27,857 nt of DNA from the NCBI GenBank assembly GCA_013054445.1, contig JAAMPI010000703.1:1-27857 (forward strand), written 5' to 3'. A program made the translations under genes and the position numbers. Numbering within the stretch: position 1 is the first letter of the stretch; the number at the start of each line of letters is the position of its first letter. The DNA is from Cudoniella acicularis. Its lineage: Eukaryota; Ascomycota; Leotiomycetes; Helotiales; Helotiaceae. Below the pieces are notes generated by a model. The model saw nothing but the letters and a program-made list of their open reading frames with translations, did not search any database and was not told where the DNA came from. Positions 20,560 through 27,857 of the stretch are shown piece by piece.

Positions 20560-21051
20560 ATGGTGAAACGAGTATGTAACTCACGTCCAGATGGGTTTTG
20601 CTGTCATAAAATGTATTAAATGCCTCTCAGGTCTCTTTCCGCGTTCACGGTCAAGTCCAAGGTAAGATATCTCCTAGAAATTCAGGATTTCCATATCTGA
20701 CTCCATTCACAGGAGTTTCATTTCGGTACTTCGCTTCTTCTGTGTCGAAATAATCATTCTCGCTGATGAATCCCGAGGTACTTCACCCGAAAGAAAGCCC
20801 GATCGTACAACCTCACTGGCTGGGTGAAGAACACTCCGAATGGCAAGGCAAGTGTCTCCATCTCCTGCTGAGATCTAGATCAATTCCTTATGCGATGAAA
20901 GGTCGAAGGAGAAGTGCAAGGTGAGGAAGATGGAGTTCAGAAACTGTTGAAGGACATTGATCGAGGACCAACGCACGCGCACGTGGTCAAGTTGGAAACG
21001 AGTGAGATTGATGTTGTGGATGGAGAGGAGGGATTTGAGGTCAGACATTGA
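20560..21051 (+). CDS. Acylphosphatase, five exons
   Basis: Exons 20560-20571, 20631-20661, 20713-20725, 20778-20847 and 20902-21051 join in frame to a 91-aa protein. It contains the family blocks VHGQVQGVSFRYF and GWVKNTPNGKVEGEVQG. Acylphosphatase hydrolyses carboxyl-phosphate bonds such as 1,3-bisphosphoglycerate, usually in the cytosol. The catalytic Arg19 and Asn37 are present, and the length fits the usual 90-100 aa ferredoxin-like fold. Introns are 59, 51, 52 and 54 bp. The first three are GT-AG; the fourth begins AAG|GCAAGT and ends AAAG|GTC, a GC-AG intron with the classic GCAAGT donor. The Arg19 codon is split by intron 3. No exon is long enough to stand out as an open frame, so the gene is easy to miss. 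It is divergent from the Zn2Cys6 pseudogene across 532 bp (20028-20559) without other features. Confidence 0.92.
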
Positions 21052-21826
21052 GGGGGCTTGAGTGTCTTATCGCAGCTGCCCTCCATCACAGCAAAAAGAC
21101 AAATTTAACATCCCAAAACCTGAAAGGTCACGTGTTCTGGAGACACTTCCCCCCTTTCCACACTTGAGGAGAGATGCATCACTTGTTGCTCATCGCATCA
21201 CCCATGATCCATCACCTTCTCCATTACGCGACAACGTGATAAATGTCTTAAGCCCGTCTCAAACACAAATCCCCCAGTGCTCTTGGCCCGGGAACTCAGG
21301 AACTTGACTCCGACCTCGACTCGATAGCCTCCTTTTTGCTTTTTCAGCTGGCGTTCAGGCTTCCCGTCCAATACTGATCTCCACCCGAAACTAGCCAAAG
21401 CCAACAAATACAACGTCCTGTCTCATCCCCCTTTTCGGAAATCGGAACAAAACAATGGGGTGATAACGTGGTGGAGCACTGCATAGTAGTGTTCTGCAAT
21501 GCAGTCAGATATTGATGCACGATTAGGAATCATTGGGACTTTAAAGATAAAGCTGCATGGGCCTCGTATTTACAAACAAACGCATCTTTTATCGTCGTTT
21601 CCCTGTTGGGGTCGAGATTCGCCAACTCGTCCCGAAATAGCGCTAGCTATCCAAGCCACTATACCCCTTTCAGCCGTCCCTTTCCTCAAATGCAGTTCGC
21701 GCGTCTCGGCCAACGCAGCCACCAAGAAAATGCCGCTGGAAATCTGGATCAGTGCAGGAACACAGCAGGAACCGGCGCTTTGGTAGTGCAGAAAGGACAT
21801 GAACGAGTCTATCAGCTGAAGAGCTG

Positions 21827-21873
21827 CTCTCCCTCTCTTTCTCTTCTCTTTCTTTTCTCCCCTTCCCCCTCTT
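21827..21873 (+). promoter_or_regulatory. Pyrimidine tract upstream of the GH128 gene
   Basis: A 47-base run of only C and T lies about 250 bp before the GH128 ATG. Long CT tracts just upstream of transcription starts are typical of strongly expressed genes in filamentous fungi. The rest of 21052-22123 contains no gene; a CACGTG palindrome occurs at 21129-21134. Confidence 0.5.
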
Positions 21874-22123
21874 GCGCCTTTCTATACGCTCATTGACGGT
21901 ATCCATCCGCTCGGATACCTTTCCATTCTTTTCTTCTTGTCCCGTCTCTGTTTACGAGAAACCTGTTTTGGGGAGCCATCTACAGCCCGTTAATCTCTTT
22001 CGGCTTCAATCGAGTCTTTCTTCACTAATTCCTCGAGTACAAACGACGGCGATATCTAGGTTCCCTCAGCCAGCCTCAGCCTCGAATTGACCCCTCCACG
22101 ACTCTCCTTCTCGAGCCTTCAAC

Positions 22124-23113
22124 ATGCATTTCACAACTTCCGCCCTGCTGCTAGCAGCCTCAACCCTCACGACAGCACAAACATACACCAATTCCCCCTC
22201 CACAAAACGCGGCCTCGTCTTCGTCCCCAACTCCCTATACCCCGGCGACAACCAGGTATGGGTTCAACCCGGCAGCGACCTAACCTGGTACTACAACTAC
22301 GGCGTTCAACCCTCCCCAGCCTACGCCAACCGATCACAAGAAGAATTCGAATTCGTCCCCATGCTGTGGTCGCCCACGACCACGTTCCTCTCAGACGTCA
22401 CAGCCCTCATTAAAGGCGGCCGTAATATCTCACATATATTGGCGTATAACGAGCCCGATGGGACGGCCGCTACGGGGGGGAGCAACATAACGCCGGAAGT
22501 CGCGGCTGCGAATTGGATTTCGCAAATTGAGCCATTGAGGAAGCTGGGAGTTAAGACGGGTGCACCAGCTGTGACGGCCGCGGGAGCAACGTGGTTACAA
22601 GAATTTTTTGCGGCTTGTGCGAGCCAAGGGACGAATTGCACAGCGGATTTCTTTCCGGTGCATTCCTATGATAATTGGGGTGGGTTGTCCTACCATATTA
22701 CTACTATGCACTCGAAGTACGTTCCATCCCTTTCCTTCCCATTTCAAAGCATCCCTAACAACAGGAATAGCTACCCCGACGCCCCAGTCTGGGTAACCGA
22801 GTACGCCTACAGCAACCAAACGCTCGAAGTAACCCAAGACTTTTTCAATCAATCCGCCTCGTACATGGATAATCTCACCTACGTGGATCGATACGCCTGG
22901 TTTGGCACCTTCAGAACGGAAGTCAGTAACGTGGGTCCTAATGCTGCTTTTTTGAATAATCAGGGCAAATTGACGGATATGGGGGAGTGGTGGGTCGGGA
23001 AGGCGGCTACGGGTGTACAGCCTGGTGGATCTTCGAGCGCTGCTGGTAGAAATGCTGTAGAGATGGGATTGGGATTGGTAGCCGCGGCGGTCGTGGGACT
23101 CTTGGCCTTGTAG
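22124..23113 (+). CDS. GH128 glycosidase (Asl1-like), secreted and GPI-anchored
   Basis: The ATG at 22124 starts a signal peptide (MHFTTSALLLAASTLTTAQ) followed by KRGLVFVPNSLYPGDNQVW, typical of the Glyco_hydro_cc/GH128 family. Catalytic glutamates are seen in AYNEPD (E110, acid/base) and WVTEYAY (nucleophile). The C-terminus has a Ser/Ala/Gly-rich stretch and a hydrophobic tail (GLVAAAVVGLLAL), a GPI-anchor signal. GH128 enzymes cleave beta-1,3-glucan, so the likely place is the cell wall or plasma membrane. A 48-bp intron (22717-22764: donor GTACGT, branch CCTAAC, acceptor AACAG) interrupts the gene. Splicing gives 313 aa, with HSKNSYPDAPVWVTE across the junction. Retention also stays in frame (329 aa) and adds 16 residues before the nucleophile. 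Splicing is the likelier form. Confidence 0.9.
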   Translation: MHFTTSALLLAASTLTTAQTYTNSPSTKRGLVFVPNSLYPGDNQVWVQPGSDLTWYYNYGVQPSPAYANRSQEEFEFVPMLWSPTTTFLSDVTALIKGGRNISHILAYNEPDGTAATGGSNITPEVAAANWISQIEPLRKLGVKTGAPAVTAAGATWLQEFFAACASQGTNCTADFFPVHSYDNWGGLSYHITTMHSKYVPSLSFPFQSIPNNRNSYPDAPVWVTEYAYSNQTLEVTQDFFNQSASYMDNLTYVDRYAWFGTFRTEVSNVGPNAAFLNNQGKLTDMGEWWVGKAATGVQPGGSSSAAGRNAVEMGLGLVAAAVVGLLAL

Positions 23114-23733
23114 AAAGACGACTCGTGATTAGGATGGTGAGAGCTTCCTGTTCTCTTTGGGGAGAAGCAACAGGAAGACGGTATGATGGATATGTGATAC
23201 GGGATATATAGTCCAGAGACGAGAAGAAGCTTCGAATGATGGGTCTGGAAGATTATAAATGGCCCGGGAGTCAAGTGGAACGTCAAACTAACATACAAAC
23301 ATATTTATTATTTATTTCCTCGGCCTGTACATAACTTCGCGGCGTTTTCCAGATCGGAAAGAAGGTTGGGGGTGTTCCGGTATAATTTTTGTCTTTTGGA
23401 GCAGATGGTATATATGGATATTTCTTTCATTTTATATCTTACGGAAGCTGCGCGTTTTAGAGATGGAGTGCAAGTTGGGGTATAGAGAAGAGCATGGCTA
23501 GATCTGGAATACCGGTACTATTTTTTATGTTAATGTTTTATACATATCTCTAATTACACTATCGCGAGTGTGTGGTCGCGATGGATAATTGAGGTAAATG
23601 TTAAAGCAAATGCCATTGCTTTATTTTTGTTATATGTTTTTCAAATGCCAAAATGCCTACCGTTTCCAATAAATGCCTTAACTAATCAATCATACACCAC
23701 TCCTCACCAGACATCCAAAGCGAAAATGGAACA

Positions 23734-25155
23734 TCAAAGCTGCTCATTAACAAACAACCCCGCCATCCCCTGCCCCGTCCCAATACACATACTCGTCAAA
23801 AGCACCCTCTTCTTCTGCCTCCTACACTCACTCAGTCCAGTCACAATCTGTCTCGCACCCGTAGCCCCTAACGGATGACCCAATGCGATCGCTCCACCCC
23901 TAGGATTCATCTTCTCATGCGGCAATTTCAGCACATCCTTACAGTACACGGCCATAGAAGCGAATGCTTCGTTGACTTCAATCACATCGATGTCGTTTAT
24001 GGTTAGGTTGTACTTGGTGAGGAGTTTGGGGATGGCGATTGAGGGACCGATACCCATTATTCGGGGGGCGAGGCCGGCAACTGTGGCGCCGACGTATTTT
24101 GCGAGGATGGGTTGGCCAAGCTCGATGGCGCGGGAGCGGCGCATGAGGAGGACGGCGGCGGCTGGAGGAATGTTTTGTTAGTATATATTGTGGGAAAAGG
24201 GGGGGGGGGGGGGGGGGGGGACATACCGCCGTCGGTGACTTGGCTGGAATTTCCGCCTGTGGATCTATCTCCAAAATCAGGGAACGCGGGACGAATCTTG
24301 CTTAGAGATTCGAATGTAGTTCCATATCGTGGGCCCTCATCCCTCGTCAAAGTAACTGTCTTGACCTCTCCAGTCTTTGGATCCTTGACTTCGGTGGTAA
24401 TAGGCACGATCTCATCATCAAACCACCCAGCTTTTTGCGCCCTCTCCGCACGCTGGAAACTCTCTGCCGCATATCTATCCTGCAACTCTCTGCTGATATT
24501 GAAATCCTTGCCCACATTCTCAGACGTCTGTCCCATAGGCTGCATGCAATCTGCCGCTTCTTGATTCTTGAGGACCTCAGGATGGAAAGGTCGCTCGAGG
24601 CGGTCACCACCAACGGACATCAATTCTGCGCCCAGGGCAACGCCGATATCGATGTTTCCGGATGCGATTTGGTTCGCGATATCTTGTGTGGCTTTCAGAC
24701 CCGAGGAGCAGAATCGGTTTACGGTTGAGGCGGCGGTGGTGTTTGGGAAGCCGGCTGCGAGGGCGGCTGCTCGGATGAGGTATGCTGCTTTGCCTTCGGA
24801 GACCTGTATATCGTCATTAGAGTGGCAGATGAGGGGAGGGGAGAGGAGGAGACGTACATTTCCGCAGCAGATATCCTCTATTAATTGAGGATCAATCTTC
24901 GATTTCTCGATGACTTGCTTCAACAGCGAGTAAACGAGGAAATCGAGTTGTGTGTCCTTGAATCCTCCCTTGAAGCCCTTTGTCAATGGTGTTCGAATTG
25001 CAAGCGTAATGACTACATCGTCGGCATTCTTAGATGTGCTTTTGATATATTAGCATGTGCTTGAGTGTTCGGAGGGGCTTTATTTACATTTGATTTAAGC
25101 CCGAGGAGCCGGGAGTTAGGTGCTTGAGAAGGGAGCTGAGTCTTTCGCCGGCCAT
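23734..25155 (-). CDS. 3-ketoacyl-CoA thiolase, peroxisomal
   Basis: Four exons (25155-25088, 25038-24858, 24803-24227, 24161-23734) encode 417 aa. The N-terminus carries a perfect PTS2 peroxisome signal, R5-L-X5-H12-L13 (RLSSLLKHL). Thiolase blocks follow in order: RTPLTKGFKGGFKDT, the acyl-accepting Cys115 in RFCSSGLKAT, NEAFASM, His371 in GGAIALGHPLGATGAR and Cys401 in MCIGTGQGM. The enzyme does the last step of fatty-acid beta-oxidation, releasing acetyl-CoA. Introns are 49, 54 and 65 bp, all GT-AG with CTAAT/CTAAC branches. Intron 3 contains a 22-base C run (coding strand) directly after its GTATGT donor. All catalytic residues are intact. It is convergent with the GH128 gene; 23114-23733 between them is 3' flank with nothing recognised. 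Confidence 0.95.
24199..24220. repeat. Poly-G tract of 22 inside thiolase intron 3
   Basis: A 22-base run of G (C on the coding strand) begins directly after the six-base splice donor GTATGT of thiolase intron 3 and fills a third of that 65-bp intron. Its exact length may be a read or assembly estimate. Confidence 0.85.
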
Positions 25156-25276
25156 TTTGATAATATTTGATGATTGAAATGGGGGGGGAGGGGAGATGTT
25201 GCGAGTTGTGGAGGAGAAAGGACTTCTGTGCCTTTTGAGGATTCCAAACTGGTGTTTAGCTTGGTGTGGGGAATTG

Positions 25277-25282
25277 CCGAGG
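25277..25282 (+). promoter_or_regulatory. CCGAGG, candidate FarA/FarB site
   Basis: CCGAGG (CCTCGG on the other strand) lies 122 bp upstream of the thiolase start codon. This hexamer is the known core of the fatty-acid response element bound by FarA/FarB-type Zn2Cys6 regulators of beta-oxidation genes in Aspergillus. One short site is weak evidence alone, but place and gene fit. A CACGTG palindrome is at 25345-25350. Confidence 0.45.
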
Positions 25283-26406
25283 CACACCTGGGATTTGTAA
25301 CCGGGTAGGGATTGGCCGAGCCGAATGCCGACTAATTTTCACGTCACGTGCGAGCTCAACGTCCTCCTTTCTTCATCACGATCGATGGCACCAGACAAAC
25401 TGAAGCCTAGGAGAGTCATAGACTCCTAATTGATATCGATTCCTAGCACAAGCTCTCTTGCGTAACTTGAATGACAAATGAAGCTGTTTTTTGGAATTTT
25501 CAGCACTCCCAGGGCTTCTTCATGGATTGATCCATGATCTTCGTTGCTCTCTTCTCTTCGGCCAAGTGGCTTTGAATCTGCAGATTTTGTATAGTCGTAA
25601 TCCCAATTTTCTTTCTCTTTTACTCTTATTCTATAACATGGCTGAATCTATAGTTCTGCAATCACATATTTAGCGTCGTGTTTTGGATCTTGCACACGTC
25701 TTGTTTAACCTGAATCCTAACTCACTCCTGCATACTCGCCAAGGGACCGCCCATGTGACCCCTAGCCGCTTTACTCACCCTCGTACCCACCCATCCTCAG
25801 CCGATGTCCACATACAGTCTCTACCATCTCGCCTCTGCTCACCAAGCCCTCGTCGGTTTCAACCCCGCTTGTCTTACACTCGAGACTTTGATGCAGCAAG
25901 CTACACGTCAATCTAGGACACCGGAATAATTATAGGGTACCTGCGAGGTCTTTAAGATCGAAAACACCACAGATCTATGAACTATGAATTAAATTCCCTC
26001 AGTGCTCGTTATATGTTTCAAAAAGTACGGCAGGCCAAACTTATACAAGATTCTGACTTCTAGCCGAAATGCAGCGGTCTACCTGAGGTGTAGAGACGAC
26101 TCTTGAATCGACCTTTTGTCACATCTCCAAGCACCCTGAGTAGCCACTGGCAATTTGGCTTTGTGGCGCTTTCGAGAAACTTCTGCAGCATCTTCAGCAG
26201 AGAAAATAATCTAGCTTTAATTCGCAAGCGCGTCTGCATCTTCAGTTCCTCGATTACGCGAGTGGACTAACGCTTCCGGATCTGCTATTGCGAGCAGTCT
26301 TGCACTGTGACTACTGCTCGTAAGGCTTTTTTGAAATCGGTGGCAAGTGAGTGTTAGACGTGATGGCGCAGTCGGAAGGACGCCTTTAAGCACCCTGAAT
26401 ACCTCG

Positions 26407-26478
26407 TTATCTAATTTTGCCTTCCCGTTACTTAAACAATCACACTTAATTCTTTCATATCAAATTCATCAAGTTTTA
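26407..26478 (+). repeat. Dispersed repeat copy B
   Basis: This is the partner of 2273-2355, with shared AATCACACTTA and TCATATNAAATTCNTCAAG blocks and mainly transition differences. It lies in a 2.3-kb stretch (25156-27480) without a supported gene. 26700-27230 is AT-rich with many TA steps, like an old RIP-affected repeat. AAGCACCCTGA occurs twice nearby (about 26130 and 26388). Confidence 0.5.
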
Positions 26479-27481
26479 ACTACGTACTAACGGAGCCCAA
26501 ACAAGCTCCCAAGGATTCCAAAGTGGACGCCTTCCAAAAATACCCACTGCTTTGTCTACGATAAGCACTTTCCCGGATGGTTTGCGATAACACAGGCTGA
26601 ATTCGCATTGCAAGATTGCAAAGATCATTTTATATGACGGCTGCGAGAGCTATTTCAATTCGTCGTACAGTCACAGCCCATAAGTTTCCGTGATTTACGC
26701 GATCCTCACCAAAGGTCAGATAGAACACTGAAACCTTTCACTATGTATTTACGGATTTAAAGCTTAAAACTTTAGGAAATTCATTACGTCGAACAATCTT
26801 AATAATCCTACTGACTTAGATTTTCTATAGACTTAAGATTACTTATAAAAATGTAAATAAAATCTAGATAATTTTAAACTTTTAGCGTTTCCCTATAAAA
26901 TTCGCTTAAAAATCACGATATTTCGAATCCCTCTTAAATAAACTAATAAAGCTCGATTACTTTTGTTTCTAATCTGATTCTAAGGAGTATAAAAGATTTA
27001 ATTGATAAAGTTCATGAAACGATATAAGGGATTTTCTAACAGAAGGCGTGCGTAATAATTAATAGGAGCTGGGAAGAAGTGTATTTCGCCTCTTTTTAGT
27101 GGGGGTTTGAAAAATCATAGGAACTTTATGCCTAGTACTGTAACAGTTCGCGAAATATTTAAGTAGCATAACACAACCAAACTTACTAAATCTTCCGTAA
27201 ACTTGGTAAGAGGAATAACAAGGCTTTTATTTCCCACTCCCTGCCCCAACTAATTTTAAGGTAATTCTAACCCGTGGCTGTTTACCCGTGACGACGAAAC
27301 AAAACACCTACCAGTCGCCTGAGCGGCGCTGCCTCACTAAGGCGCGAAAGGCGAGCGAGGACGGGGGCTGGCGGAACCTTATGTACCATATCGGCATGTA
27401 ACGCTGGCCAATTGGCTAAAGCTGGAAGGGATACTTCGATATCGGAGCAAGTTTGAGATCGGGATCGACAACCTCTCACCG

Positions 27482-27857
27482 GGGGCTTCTCCAAGAAGTA
27501 GCGTAGTTGAATGCATGGGCAGTTTCTACTAATCTTTCCTCGCGAACGTTGAGGTTGCTGCTATGATGATTAAAGCTCAAGGTGGTGATGCGTAGGTGCG
27601 GATGTGTTTTGATCGTTGGGTTGGGAAATCTCCTTCTGGTTCGGCGAAGTTTAAGGGGAATAATGTGGTGGAGGTTTATGTTGAGACTTTTGAGCAAGGG
27701 AGTGTAATTAGTACTTCTTGTGGTGATTATCGGGCTGCTGCGATGGAGGATTCGCAGTTGCAGGTTGAGGGTCAGAGGGAGGGGAGGAAGCTTGATGTTG
27801 ATGTTTTGCTGTTTTATGCGTCGGCGTATCTAGGAGGGGGTATGATATTAGGAATAT
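27482..27857 (+). pseudogene. Alpha/beta-hydrolase (haloacetate dehalogenase-like), partial pseudogene
   Basis: One plus-strand frame reads GSFY, TAA (27530-27532), SFLANVEVAAMMIKAQGGDA, TAG (27593-27595), VRMCFDRWVGKSP, then VEVYVETFEQGSVISTSCG, DYRAAAMEDSQLQ and VLLFYASAYLGG. This matches the cap and late core region of alpha/beta hydrolases of the haloacetate dehalogenase/epoxide hydrolase type, where both stops fall at expected Trp codons (WSFLANVE, DAWVRM). TGG to TAG or TAA is what C-to-T changes at CpA on the opposite strand give. A one-base shift near 27833-27840 precedes YDIRN. The N-terminal half with the nucleophile elbow is missing, and the copy continues beyond the window. Confidence 0.65.

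Noticed and set aside
27240..27480. GC-richer island inside AT-rich DNA with a 70-codon minus-strand frame
   Set aside because: No recognisable protein or RNA; perhaps an old repeat fragment, but no ends or second copy could be seen.
1..27857. tRNA, rRNA or CRISPR arrays
   Set aside because: I looked for the tRNA T-loop GTTCGANTC with matching stems and for evenly spaced identical repeats; none was convincing.

Overview
This window looks like nuclear DNA of a filamentous ascomycete (Pezizomycotina). Several genes carry short introns (47-102 bp) with GT-AG borders and CTAAC/CTGAC-like branch points. The gene families are typical of these fungi: a C2H2 plus fungal_trans regulator, a Zn2Cys6 regulator, a 2EXR protein, Fta1/CENP-L, a GH128 GPI protein and a PTS2 thiolase. 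AT-rich relics with CpA-to-TpA type changes suggest past repeat-induced point mutation (RIP). A helotialean or other leotiomycete source is only a guess.

Left part (1-5,888) is gene-poor and damaged. It holds a degenerate 21-bp tandem repeat, a 474-bp TA-flanked MITE (551-1024), an unrecognised two-exon frame (1208-2137), AT-rich repeat relics with a possible LTR, a truncated and frameshifted methyltransferase, a frame-broken 2EXR gene, and a 318-bp MITE with an exact 8-bp target duplication (5257-5574).

Middle part (5,889-17,917) is the gene-dense core. A 981-aa C2H2 transcription factor lies next to an 858-aa GH78-like alpha-L-rhamnosidase-family protein, both on the minus strand. The latter is divergent from a 539-aa MFS sugar transporter. 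These three form a plausible small carbohydrate-use cluster. The kinetochore gene fta1 follows, then a sulfatase broken by two frameshifts and with altered active-site motifs.

Right part (17,918-27,857) starts with a Zn2Cys6 regulator pseudogene with stops, frameshifts and a lost zinc cysteine. A compact five-exon acylphosphatase gene follows, one intron of which is GC-AG. Next come a GPI-anchored GH128 glucanase and a peroxisomal 3-ketoacyl-CoA thiolase. The last 2.7 kb is intergenic and repeat-derived, ending in an alpha/beta-hydrolase pseudogene that runs off the window.

No rRNA, tRNA or CRISPR array was seen. Three ambiguous bases (5011, 12756-12757) show that some sequence here is uncertain. 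Single frameshifts could therefore be assembly errors, while the genes with several nonsense and missense lesions are better read as true pseudogenes.
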